12,764 bases of DNA from Oscillospiraceae bacterium (GTDB taxonomy: Bacteria > Bacillota > Clostridia > Oscillospirales > Oscillospiraceae): assembly GCA_017409645.1 (NCBI GenBank), contig JAFQSI010000057.1, positions 1-12,764 of the forward strand. Reading direction: 5' to 3'. Both the position numbers and the translations under genes were made by a program. Below are positions 1 through 6,356 of this stretch, in pieces; position 1 is the stretch's first letter, and each line of letters begins with the position of its first letter. The notes under the pieces are model-generated. The model worked only from the letters and a program-made list of their open reading frames with translations, had not been told where the DNA came from and made no database searches.

Positions 1-1
1 C

Positions 2-730
2 GTGGGCCTGGTGGAGATCCCCATGGGCACCACATTGCGGGAGCTGATCTACGACATCGGCGGCGGCATCCCCGACGGCAAGCAGTTCAAGGCCATCCAG
101 ACCGGCGGCCCCTCCGGCGGCTGTCTGACCGCAGCTGCCCTGGACGAGCCCATCGATTTCGACAACCTGGTGGCCAAGGGCTCCATGATGGGCTCCGGCG
201 GTGCCATCGTCATGGACGAGGACAACTGCATGGTCGATGTGGCCAAGTTCTACATGGAGTTCATCTGCGACGAGAGCTGCGGCAAGTGTACCCCCTGTCG
301 GATCGGCACCCGCCGTATGCTGGAGATCCTGACGAAGATCACCGAGGGCAAGGGCACTCTGGAGGATCTGGACAAGCTGGAGGAGATCGCCGATCTGATC
401 AAGACCGGTTCCCTCTGCGCCCTGGGCCAGACCGCTGCCAACCCCGTCCTGTCCACCATGAAGCACTTCCGGGACGAGTATGTCGCCCATGTGGTGGACA
501 AGAAGTGCCCCGCCAAGGTCTGCAAGAATCTGATGAGCTATGTCATCGACCGGGACAAGTGCATCGGCTGCGGTATGTGCGCCCGGGCCTGCCCCGCCGC
601 CGCCATCACCAAGACCGACTACGTGGCCCCCGGCAAGAAGAAGCCCGCCCTGGCCATCGATCCGATGAAGTGCGTCAAGTGCGGCGCCTGTATCGCCACC
701 TGTAAGTTCGGAGCCATCTCCAAGCAGTGA
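2..730 (+). CDS. NuoF/HydB-like NADH-binding flavoprotein subunit with C-terminal 2[4Fe-4S] ferredoxin (5' end cut off)
   Basis: This is the C-terminal 242 residues of a larger protein; the reading frame is open to the window edge, so the first codon here is not the start. Residues 1-50 look like the SLBB region of NuoF. The N3-type [4Fe-4S] site follows, with Cys93, Cys96 and Cys99 in SCGKCTPCRIG and the fourth ligand at Cys139 in SLCALG. A two-cluster ferredoxin tail has Cys187/190/193/197 and Cys224/227/230/234. NuoF-type subunits bind FMN and NADH and pass electrons through these clusters. The extra ferredoxin tail is typical of soluble NAD-linked [FeFe] hydrogenases (HydB/HndC) and clostridial NAD-linked formate dehydrogenases. 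The convergent molybdenum-cofactor genes favour the formate dehydrogenase role, but the catalytic subunit is outside the window. It appears to be the last gene of its operon, since two hairpins follow its TGA. Confidence 0.93.
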   Translation: MGLVEIPMGTTLRELIYDIGGGIPDGKQFKAIQTGGPSGGCLTAAALDEPIDFDNLVAKGSMMGSGGAIVMDEDNCMVDVAKFYMEFICDESCGKCTPCRIGTRRMLEILTKITEGKGTLEDLDKLEEIADLIKTGSLCALGQTAANPVLSTMKHFRDEYVAHVVDKKCPAKVCKNLMSYVIDRDKCIGCGMCARACPAAAITKTDYVAPGKKKPALAIDPMKCVKCGACIATCKFGAISKQ

Positions 731-741
731 TCCATAAATAA

Positions 742-770
742 AGGGCCTGTTGCGTTTTGCAACAGGCCCT
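742..770 (-). terminator. Perfect 12-bp hairpin, probable terminator for the minus-strand operon
   Basis: Arms 742-753 and 759-770 pair perfectly (AGGGCCTGTTGC with GCAACAGGCCCT) around a 5-base loop. Read on the minus strand the stem is followed by TTATTTATGG, a U-rich tail. On the plus strand it is followed by AATGCGTATA, which is not U-rich. It therefore best suits transcripts coming leftward from xdhC, though the stem may also slow plus-strand transcription leaving the flavoprotein gene, which ends 11 bases earlier. Confidence 0.75.
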
Positions 771-807
771 AATGCGTATAAAACTGTGCGACGATCAAAG
801 CAACCGC

Positions 808-855
808 AAGTCTGTCACCCTTCCGCGTCTGTGCGCGAGGTGGCAGACTTTTTTT
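808..855 (+). terminator. Rho-independent terminator for the plus-strand operon
   Basis: Arms 808-819 and 839-850 form a 12-bp stem with one G-T wobble, and seven T residues run through 849-855. This is a classical intrinsic terminator in the plus direction. It lies downstream of the NuoF-like gene and ends one base before the xdhC stop codon (857-859), so it shields the convergent minus-strand genes from read-through. Confidence 0.85.
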
Positions 856-856
856 G

Positions 857-1675
857 TTACAGGGGGAACACCGAATCGTGGAGGACCTCCCGCATGGGCT
901 TGCAGCTGCCGCCGTTTTTTGCGGCCAGGATCTCCGCCATGATGGACACGGCGATCTCGGCGGGTCTTTGGCCGCCGATGTCCAGGCCGATGGGGGCGTG
1001 GATGCGCTCCAGGACTTCCTCTTGATAGCCGTTTTCCTTCAGTTTGGAGAACAGGGCGCGGATCTTCGGTCTGCCGCCCAGCATGCCCACATACCCCGGC
1101 TCCTTCGACAAGATCACATTCAGGATATCCCCGTCGGTCTTGTGGGAGAAGGAGCAGGCGATGTAGGCGGAGCCGGGGACGAAGTCCAGCTGCTCCAGCT
1201 CGTCGAAGCTGTTCAAAATGTGCAGCTCGTCCAGAGCGTCCAGAGCGTTGCCGAAGCCGGACACATCCCGCGCGTCGATGCCCACCACGTACCAGCCCAG
1301 GCTCTTCGCCAGGGGCAGCACCGCCTGGGCCACATGGCCGCAGCCGCAGAGGTACAGGTAGGGCAGCCGCTCCCCCGGCTCGATGAAGATGGTCATGTTG
1401 CCGCCGCAGACCATGCCCCGCTCTTTGATTTCCGGAGAGACGGCGGAGTAGGTCTTCAGCAGCGGTTCGCCGGTCTTCATGGCCTTCATGCAGTCGGCGA
1501 TGGTCTGCTTTTCAACGGTACCGCCGCCGACGCTGCCGGTGATGGTGCCGTCGGCGAGGACCAGCATTTTCGCGCCGGCCTTGCGGGGGGTGTCACCCTC
1601 GGTTTGGACCACCGTGGCGGTGGCATAGAGCCGATTCTCCCGCTTGGCCTTCAGGAGCTGTTCATAGAATTCCAT
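857..1675 (-). CDS. xdhC: XdhC/CoxI-family molybdenum cofactor maturation factor
   Basis: The 272-residue protein has the two expected parts. The N-terminal XdhC_CoxI domain shows a TEGDTPRKAGAKMLV segment (residues 25-39), GSVGGGTVE (48-56) and GMVCGGNM (87-94). The C-terminal Rossmann part has GCGHVAQAV at 111-119, LGGRPK, and an APIGLDIGGQRPAEIAVSI segment near the end. In characterised members, XdhC binds molybdenum cofactor, promotes exchange of an oxo for a sulfido ligand and delivers it to xanthine-dehydrogenase-type hydroxylases. The start is set by an AGGAGG site just upstream that overlaps the stop of the ABC ATPase gene; only 12 bases separate the two coding regions, so it is the last gene of the transporter operon. 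No hydroxylase subunits are present here, so the client enzyme must be encoded elsewhere. Assignment to the family is secure; the substrate enzyme is unknown. Confidence 0.92.
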   Translation of the reverse strand: MEFYEQLLKAKRENRLYATATVVQTEGDTPRKAGAKMLVLADGTITGSVGGGTVEKQTIADCMKAMKTGEPLLKTYSAVSPEIKERGMVCGGNMTIFIEPGERLPYLYLCGCGHVAQAVLPLAKSLGWYVVGIDARDVSGFGNALDALDELHILNSFDELEQLDFVPGSAYIACSFSHKTDGDILNVILSKEPGYVGMLGGRPKIRALFSKLKENGYQEEVLERIHAPIGLDIGGQRPAEIAVSIMAEILAAKNGGSCKPMREVLHDSVFPL

Positions 1676-1687
1676 GGTGGTTCCTCC

Positions 1688-2479
1688 TCAGTCAAATTGG
1701 GGTGCAGCGCAGACCTCTCTGCCCAGGGAATCCTGGTAGAAGAGCTTCAGCTCGGTCCCATAGAGCTTGCTCAGCTCGCGCTCTTTCAGCACATCGGTGC
1801 TGAGTCCCGTGCTGAGAACGCCGCTGCGGTCCAGGATGGCCACCTGGTCCTGAAGAAGCAGGGCGTGGTCGGGGTTGTGGGTGGTCAGAATCACACCGTA
1901 GCCCTCCTCCTTCAGACTGCGGACCGTTTTCAGCACCTTGATCTGGTTGCCGTAGTCCAAATGGGCCGTCGGCTCATCCATCAGGATGAAGGCGGGGCGC
2001 TGGGCCAGGGCCCGGGCGATGGACACCTGCTGCCGCTCGCCGCCGGAGATCTGGCTGTAGGAACGATTCGCAAGATTTTCGATGCCCATGCGCCGGATGG
2101 CCTCCATGGCGATGTCGTAATGCTCCTGCTTCGGCCGGGACAGGGTACCCATATGGGGGGCGCAGCCGGTGACCACGTACTCCACTACGGAAAAATCGAA
2201 GCTGGGCACGATGATCTGGGGCACATAGCCGATGATCTTCGCCACCTCCCTCGGCGGCATTTTGCGGATGTTTTTGCCGTTTAAGTACACCGCGCCGCTG
2301 TCCAGGGGCACGAGATTGGCAAGGCAATTGAGGAAGGTGGTCTTGCCCGCGCCGTTGGGGCCGAGAATGGAGACGATCTCACCGCTGCGGAAGGTGAAGC
2401 TGATGTCCTTCAGGATCGTCCGCTCCCGGGTGTAGGAGTAGCAGATGCTTTCGCCGGTGATAACAGACTGATTTCTCAT
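1688..2479 (-). CDS. ABC transporter ATP-binding protein, FecE/BtuD class (putative MolC-like molybdate/tungstate importer)
   Basis: The 263-residue ATPase has Walker A GPNGAGKTT (residues 40-48), a Q-loop at 87-88, the signature SGGERQ (145-150), Walker B FILMDEP (164-170) and the switch histidine in TTH (199-201). This is the standard order for the ATPases of iron-siderophore/B12-type (type II) importers. An open frame continues upstream to 2779, but the natural start is the ATG at 2479. It is preceded by GAGGG at 2487-2491, and its A is the last base of the permease TGA, giving a TGATG junction and probable translational coupling. The partner genes are the permease and binding protein just upstream. 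Iron complex or cobalamin are the family defaults. The operon ends with xdhC and lies beside cofactor-synthesis genes, so molybdate or tungstate is the better guess. Confidence 0.93.
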   Translation of the reverse strand: MRNQSVITGESICYSYTRERTILKDISFTFRSGEIVSILGPNGAGKTTFLNCLANLVPLDSGAVYLNGKNIRKMPPREVAKIIGYVPQIIVPSFDFSVVEYVVTGCAPHMGTLSRPKQEHYDIAMEAIRRMGIENLANRSYSQISGGERQQVSIARALAQRPAFILMDEPTAHLDYGNQIKVLKTVRSLKEEGYGVILTTHNPDHALLLQDQVAILDRSGVLSTGLSTDVLKERELSKLYGTELKLFYQDSLGREVCAAPQFD

Positions 2480-3504
2480 CACATCACCCTCGCTTTCTGC
2501 TTCCACAGGAGCCAGGCGTAGATGGGTGCGCCGATCAGGCCCGTCAGGATGGAGAGCGGCACCTCCAACGAGGTGACGGTCCGGGCGATGGTGTCCATCA
2601 GCAGCAGGAACAGTCCGCCCATGGCCATGGCGCAGGGGACCATCTTGGTGTTGTCGGAGCCGACGCACAGCCGCCCCAGATGGGGGATGATCAGGCCGAT
2701 CCAGCCGATGGTGCCGCTGATGCTCACCGCCGAGGCCGTCAGCATACTCGACATGACGATGGTGATGCCCCGGAGCCACTTCAGATTCACGCCCAGGGTC
2801 CGGGCCTCATTCTCTCCGAAGGACAGAATATTCAGCTGCCAGCTCAGCAGCACCAGGATCACCGCGCAGACGATGAAAATGGGAGCCACATACACCAGCG
2901 TATCCATCTTCACGGACTGGACGGAGCCCATCTGCCAGTAGATGATGGAACTCAGCTCCGTGTCCTCCTCGGCGATGAATTTCAGCACGCCCAGGACGCT
3001 GCACATGAAGCCGCCGACGATGGTGCCGGACAGCACCAGCATCAGGTTGGAGTTGTTTTTCAGGAGCTTGGGGATGGCCGTGGACAGCAGCACGGAAGCC
3101 AGGCCGACGGCAAAGGCCAGCACCTGCCGGGTCAGAATGGAGCCGCCCAGCAAAATCGCCGTGGCTGCGCCCACGCTGGCACCGGAGGAGACGCCCAGGA
3201 TGTCCGGAGACACCAGGGGATTTTTAAACACGCTCTGATACACCGCGCCGGACAGGCTCAGTGCCGCGCCGATGAAGATCGCGCCCAGGATCCGGGGGAT
3301 GCGCAGCACGAAGATAACGTTTTCCATGGCGGTGGGCTTCTCCCCTGTCCCGTTCATCAGCTTCCGGGTATAGCTGCCGATGGCGGCGAAGGCGTCCCTG
3401 GGGTCAATGGAGTAGCGCCCGATGCAGAGCGCCACCAGGCTGGTGATGACGAGCAGCACGATCAGCGCCGTCATCACCAGGCGGTATTGTTTCTGAGAGG
3501 GCAT
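2479..3504 (-). CDS. FecCD-family ABC permease (putative MolB-like)
   Basis: This 341-residue protein is mostly hydrophobic with about ten membrane-spanning stretches. Family landmarks are the LRIPRILGAIFIGAALSLSG segment, KNPLVSPDILGVSSGASVGA after the third helix, YWQMGS in mid-protein, EARTLGV in the cytoplasmic coupling region, GTIGWIGLIIPHLGR, and EVPLSILTGLIGAPIYAWLL at the end. Length and layout match BtuC/FhuB-type permeases, which act as homodimers. The start at 3504 is preceded by GGAG overlapping the stop of the binding-protein gene, three bases away. The same FecCD class includes the Haemophilus influenzae MolB permease of the MolBCA molybdate/tungstate importer. Substrate cannot be read from the permease alone; context points to an oxyanion of molybdenum or tungsten. 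Confidence 0.93.
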   Translation of the reverse strand: MPSQKQYRLVMTALIVLLVITSLVALCIGRYSIDPRDAFAAIGSYTRKLMNGTGEKPTAMENVIFVLRIPRILGAIFIGAALSLSGAVYQSVFKNPLVSPDILGVSSGASVGAATAILLGGSILTRQVLAFAVGLASVLLSTAIPKLLKNNSNLMLVLSGTIVGGFMCSVLGVLKFIAEEDTELSSIIYWQMGSVQSVKMDTLVYVAPIFIVCAVILVLLSWQLNILSFGENEARTLGVNLKWLRGITIVMSSMLTASAVSISGTIGWIGLIIPHLGRLCVGSDNTKMVPCAMAMGGLFLLLMDTIARTVTSLEVPLSILTGLIGAPIYAWLLWKQKARVM

Positions 3505-3507
3505 GGC

Positions 3508-4599
3508 TTACTCCGCCAGACCCATCTGCTCGGCGGTGAAGGTCTGGCCGTAGACCAGCTCATACAGGCCGTTGACATCGGCGATCAGCTCGTCACGGCT
3601 GTACAGCTCGGGATGCAGGTTCCAGGCAGCCCAGGCAGCACCCAGACAGGCGCTGACGGTGGGGTAATCCCAGGGCTCCAGGGCGCTGGGGAAGGAATAG
3701 ACGGCGCCGTTCTGGACGGCGGTGATGCTGGAGAACTCAGGGGCGTTCAGCACATCCTCCACGGTGTAGTCGGCGTAGGCGGGGACCCAGATGACGTCGG
3801 GGTTCCAACCCACCATCTCCTCGGCGGAGACGTCGGCGAACTCGCCCAGCACATCCACGCCGGAGACGGCGTTGACGGCACCGGCGGTGTCCATGATCTC
3901 GCTCTGGATCATGGCGCCGGTGGCCACGGAATACATGCTGGAGCTGCCCAGGAACATGACGGTGGGCTTCTCCTCCACGTCGGCGGTGCGCTCGGCGACC
4001 TTGCTGATGACGCCGTCGAAGTAGCCCAGCAGCTCAGCGGCCCGGTCCGTCTCACCCACCACGGTGCCCATCAGGTTGATGGCGTTGCGGATGGTGTCGA
4101 AGCTCTCGGTGGAGGACAGGATGACGATGGCGGGGATGCCCACATCGTTGAACTCCTCGACCATGTAGGCGAAGCGCTCGGGCAGGATGGCCAGGTCCGC
4201 GCCGGTGGTCAGGACCGTCTCATAGTTGACGTTCTTGCCCTTGCCGATCTGGATGACATCGTCCTTCAGCTCGGGATAGACGTAGGAATACAGCACATCG
4301 GCCATTTCCTTGTTGCCGAAGCCGGCGATGTACTTGCCGCCGCCGCCCAGGACAACCGCGGTGTTCATGGTGGGGTTGTGGGTGCCCACCAGACGGGAGG
4401 CGGGGCCCTCCAGGGTGACCTCGTTGCCCAGGATGTCGGTGACGGTGATGGACGTGTCGGCGGGGGCCGTCGTCTCAGGGGTGGACTCGACGGGCGCGGT
4501 GGTTTCTGCGGGGGCGGTGGTTTCTGCGGGCTTGGAGCCGCAGGCGGCCAGACTCAGCACCAGAGTCAGGGCCAGGAGCATTGCGATCAGCTTTTTCAT
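3508..4599 (-). CDS. ABC transporter substrate-binding lipoprotein (putative MolA-like molybdate/tungstate binder)
   Basis: This 363-residue secreted lipoprotein has a short basic start, a hydrophobic signal and a lipobox LAAC with Cys20 as the lipidated residue. A Thr/Ala/Pro/Glu-rich spacer follows (residues 24-48), then a cluster A-II type binding protein beginning ITVTDILGNEVTLEGPASRLV. The C-terminal EPWDYPTVSACLGAAWAAW region is common in this class. The open frame runs further upstream to 4776, but the correct start is 4599, supported by GGAGG at 4607-4611 and by the signal peptide. It is the first gene of the operon, below a clear promoter and a structured leader. Homologues carry iron complexes, cobalamin, or molybdate/tungstate (MolA). 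Linkage to xdhC and the cofactor operon makes the last option preferred but unproven. Confidence 0.9.
   Translation of the reverse strand: MKKLIAMLLALTLVLSLAACGSKPAETTAPAETTAPVESTPETTAPADTSITVTDILGNEVTLEGPASRLVGTHNPTMNTAVVLGGGGKYIAGFGNKEMADVLYSYVYPELKDDVIQIGKGKNVNYETVLTTGADLAILPERFAYMVEEFNDVGIPAIVILSSTESFDTIRNAINLMGTVVGETDRAAELLGYFDGVISKVAERTADVEEKPTVMFLGSSSMYSVATGAMIQSEIMDTAGAVNAVSGVDVLGEFADVSAEEMVGWNPDVIWVPAYADYTVEDVLNAPEFSSITAVQNGAVYSFPSALEPWDYPTVSACLGAAWAAWNLHPELYSRDELIADVNGLYELVYGQTFTAEQMGLAE
4496..4530. repeat. Tandem 18-base repeat encoding the lipoprotein linker
   Basis: Two near-identical copies of an 18-base unit (4496-4513 and 4514-4530 plus one differing base) lie within the binding-protein gene. 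They encode the repeated AETTAP of the extracytoplasmic spacer. Such units can expand or contract without breaking the reading frame. Confidence 0.7.
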
Positions 4600-4606
4600 G
4601 TTTTTT

Positions 4607-4611
4607 CCTCC
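4607..4611 (-). promoter_or_regulatory. Ribosome binding site that fixes the start of the binding lipoprotein
   Basis: GGAGG on the minus strand lies seven bases before the ATG at 4599 and just after the U-tract of the leader hairpin. It rules out the longer upstream reading of this frame. Confidence 0.85.
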
Positions 4612-4616
4612 AAAGT

Positions 4617-4695
4617 AAAAAATCAGGACGAGCCCCGCCAAAGACCAAGGAGCGCAGCTTCCTGCGCTTGTCGGCATTTGGAAAGAGGCTCGTCC
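4617..4695 (-). terminator. Attenuator-type intrinsic terminator in the leader
   Basis: The 9-bp outer stem (4687-4695 with 4626-4634) closes an extended inner hairpin. Read on the minus strand it is followed by TGATTTTTT. It sits between the promoter and the first gene's ribosome site, so it would stop transcription before the transporter genes unless the stem is opened. This placement is what suggests regulated read-through. Confidence 0.65.
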
Positions 4696-4747
4696 ACCGC
4701 TTTTCAAATCGTCCCCGGACACTGCCGGAGCCGTCACATATGAACAA

Positions 4748-4776
4748 ATTATACCACGGCTGCTTGGAAATAACAA
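4748..4776 (-). promoter_or_regulatory. Sigma-A-type promoter for the transporter-xdhC operon
   Basis: On the minus strand, TTGTTA (4776-4771) and a perfect TATAAT (4753-4748) are separated by exactly 17 bases. Transcription would begin near 4741. The site lies in the 217-base gap after the NTPase gene, so the transporter operon can be transcribed separately from the upstream cofactor operon. Confidence 0.8.
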
Positions 4777-4816
4777 CCATAAATCAAAAGGGTTACGTAT
4801 AGCCTGAAGCTATGGA

Positions 4817-5374
4817 TCAGATGTTTTCCTCCGCCCATGCCCGGGCCAGCCGCAGCCCCTCCGGGTCGAACTGGCTGCATTCATACAGCAACGTGTCCTC
4901 CCGGCTTCGCAGAAATTTCCGGAGCTGCTCTGCCCTGCGGACATATTCCTCCCCAAGGCCCAGCTTCCGGATCATTTTGCTGGCGGGGGCGGCCCCCTTC
5001 ATCACGCCGATGACGGGAATGTCCCTTTCCAGCAGTCTTTTCAGCGCGTCCAGAAAGGCGTCGGACAACACCTCGAAGCCGCCGATCTCGTCGAGGATGA
5101 CGAAGGGAGATTCCTCTGCCCGCTCCAGCAGCGCCACGCCCGTGGATTCAAAGACCTCCAGGTGCATCCGGTAGGGCTTATTCGAATAGTCGATGATGAC
5201 CTGACCATCGCTTCCGTCGGGCCGGGTGAGCCAATAGGCCACGGCTCTGCCGGTGTCGTCCTTCTGGCGCACCGTCAGAAAGCCCCCGGCTCCGGGTAGC
5301 GCCTCGCCCAGGGCCTGACGGATGGCGGTGGATTTTCCGCAGCCCACCGCACCGGTCAAAAAGAGCTTTTTCAT
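4817..5374 (-). CDS. THEP1-type P-loop NTPase
   Basis: This 185-residue protein has Walker A GAVGCGKST (residues 8-16), a GGFLTVR segment at 30-36 where THEP1 proteins carry a similar GF-T motif, and a Walker B FVILDEIGGF (91-100). This fits the nucleoside-triphosphatase THEP1/NTPCR group (NTPase_1), whose members hydrolyse NTPs and whose cell role is poorly known. It is the last gene of the cofactor-synthesis operon. Its ATG lies one base after the mogA stop (TGATATG junction), implying co-translation. That setting suggests a role in cofactor handling, for example a GTPase step comparable to MobB, but its motifs do not identify it as MobB. There is no obvious strong terminator directly after it. 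Family call is fairly firm; function is inferred from neighbours only. Confidence 0.82.
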   Translation of the reverse strand: MKKLFLTGAVGCGKSTAIRQALGEALPGAGGFLTVRQKDDTGRAVAYWLTRPDGSDGQVIIDYSNKPYRMHLEVFESTGVALLERAEESPFVILDEIGGFEVLSDAFLDALKRLLERDIPVIGVMKGAAPASKMIRKLGLGEEYVRRAEQLRKFLRSREDTLLYECSQFDPEGLRLARAWAEENI

Positions 5375-5375
5375 A

Positions 5376-5867
5376 TCACTTGGCGCAGTCGGCGCTGCCC
5401 TCGGAGTAGAGCATATCCAGGCCGTGGGCCACGGGGTCGATGACCGCCAGGATGTTCTCGGCGGAGGCCTTCTTACTGCCGGGGAGGGTGATGATCAGGC
5501 TGCGTCTGCGGATGCCCGCCACGCTTCTGCTCAGGCAGCCCTTGGGGGTGATGCGCATGGACTCGGCCCGCATGGCCTCGGGGATGCCGGGGGTGGGCCG
5601 CTCGATGACCTCCATGGCCGCCTCGGGGGTGATGTCCCGGGGAGAGAAGCCGGTGCCGCCGGTGGTCAGCACCAGGGCGATGCCGAGTTCGTCGGCGCAC
5701 TTGAGAAGCTCCGCCTTGATCATCTCCCGGTCATCGGGGATGATGGCGGTATAGGTGACCTCGAAGCCCTTCTCGGTCAGGATCCGGACCAGGTTGGGGC
5801 CGGAGGTATCCTCCCGCTGGCCCAGGTAGCCCTTGTCGGAAATGGTGATGACTGCTGCATTGTACAT
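5376..5867 (-). CDS. mogA: MogA/MoaB-family molybdopterin adenylyltransferase
   Basis: The 163-residue protein shows the family hallmarks TTGGTG (68-73), PRDITPEA (76-83) and LPGSKKA (128-134), with ITISDKG near the start. Members bind molybdopterin and activate it as MPT-AMP, ready for metal insertion by MoeA. The start at 5867 is supported by AGGAAG at 5875-5880 and by family length; the open frame upstream overlaps moaC and is not used. Two bases separate it from the moaC stop, and one base separates it from the next gene, so it sits in a coupled run. MogA and MoaB cannot be told apart reliably by eye. Because this operon has MoeA proteins as partners, the adenylyltransferase role is the natural one. 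Confidence 0.9.
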   Translation of the reverse strand: MYNAAVITISDKGYLGQREDTSGPNLVRILTEKGFEVTYTAIIPDDREMIKAELLKCADELGIALVLTTGGTGFSPRDITPEAAMEVIERPTPGIPEAMRAESMRITPKGCLSRSVAGIRRRSLIITLPGSKKASAENILAVIDPVAHGLDMLYSEGSADCAK

Positions 5868-5869
5868 AT

Positions 5870-6352
5870 TCAGTCTTCCTTTCTGAAATAATCGCCGTGG
5901 ACGCCGCCGGTCTTGCTGAGCAGGCGGATGTCGGTGATGGTCATATCCTTCTGGACGGCCTTGCACATATCGTAGACCGTCAGCGCCGCGGTGGACACGG
6001 CGGTCAGGGCCTCCATCTCCACACCGGTCCGGCCGTCGCAGGAGACGGTGGCCTTGATCTCCACGGATTTTCTCCCTTCATCCAGAGAAAGCTCCAGGTT
6101 GATGCCGTCCATCAGGATCGGGTGGCACATGGGGATGATGTCGGGGGTGCGCTTGGCACCCATGACACCGGCGATCTGGGCCACGGTCAGCACGTCGCCC
6201 TTCTTCATGCCGCCGCTCTGGATCAGCGCAAAGGTCTTCTCGTTCACCAGGACCCGGCCTGCGGCAACGGCGACCCGCTGGGAGATGGGCTTCTCGCCCA
6301 CATCCACCATCTTGGCCCGGCCCTGTTCGTTGAAATGGGTAAAGTCGGACAT
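5870..6352 (-). CDS. moaC: Cyclic pyranopterin monophosphate synthase MoaC
   Basis: MoaC turns the MoaA product, 3',8-cyclo-GTP, into cyclic pyranopterin monophosphate. The 160-residue protein starts MSDFTHFNEQGRAKMVDVG, as MoaC proteins usually do, and keeps PMCHPI (74-79), CDGRTGVEMEAL (105-116) and YDMCKA (127-132). Known active-site positions of the E. coli enzyme, Lys51, Asp128 and Lys131, are matched at the same numbers. The ATG at 6352 is chosen over one seven codons upstream because GGAGG at 6361-6365 lies eight bases before it. That site is embedded in the last codons and stop of moaA. The gene lies four bases after moaA and two before mogA. All key residues are present, so it should be active. 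Confidence 0.96.
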   Translation of the reverse strand: MSDFTHFNEQGRAKMVDVGEKPISQRVAVAAGRVLVNEKTFALIQSGGMKKGDVLTVAQIAGVMGAKRTPDIIPMCHPILMDGINLELSLDEGRKSVEIKATVSCDGRTGVEMEALTAVSTAALTVYDMCKAVQKDMTITDIRLLSKTGGVHGDYFRKED

Positions 6353-6356
6353 GGTG

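Larger units (their letters stand above)
4600..4741 (-). ncRNA. Structured 5' leader of the transporter operon; riboswitch/attenuator candidate
   Basis: The untranslated leader, about 140 nt from the inferred start near 4741, folds strongly on paper. A 9-bp outer stem pairs 4687-4695 with 4626-4634 (GGACGAGCC with GGCTCGTCC). Inside it, CCAAA/TTTGG, CCGA/TTGG and a 7-bp AGCGCAG/CTGCGCT hairpin (4651-4668) stack with small two-by-two internal loops. The outer stem is followed by six U residues (4622-4617), like a terminator. A separate 5' hairpin, CTCCGG/CCGGGG, lies upstream, and a GGCTC in that region can also pair with the GAGCC of the outer stem, an alternative that could act as antiterminator. 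Position and length suit a molybdenum/tungsten cofactor riboswitch. I could not confirm the conserved core, so the ligand is a hypothesis. A constitutive attenuator is the alternative. Confidence 0.5.

Noticed and set aside
2480..2779. Upstream extension of the ABC ATPase frame
   Set aside because: It lies inside the permease gene, has no ATPase homology, and a ribosome site plus TGATG junction fixes the start at 2479.
4600..4741. Cobalamin riboswitch, expected in front of a FecCD-type importer
   Set aside because: I found no B12-box-like GCCACTG arrangement and the leader is shorter than usual for that class.
4600..4776. Upstream extension of the binding-protein frame
   Set aside because: It would cover the promoter and structured leader and would bury the lipoprotein signal peptide. 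The GGAGG-supported ATG at 4599 explains the protein.
4799..4813. Small hairpin ATAGC-CTGAA-GCTAT just after the NTPase gene
   Set aside because: Only 5 bp and no clean U-tract follows, so it is too weak to call a terminator.
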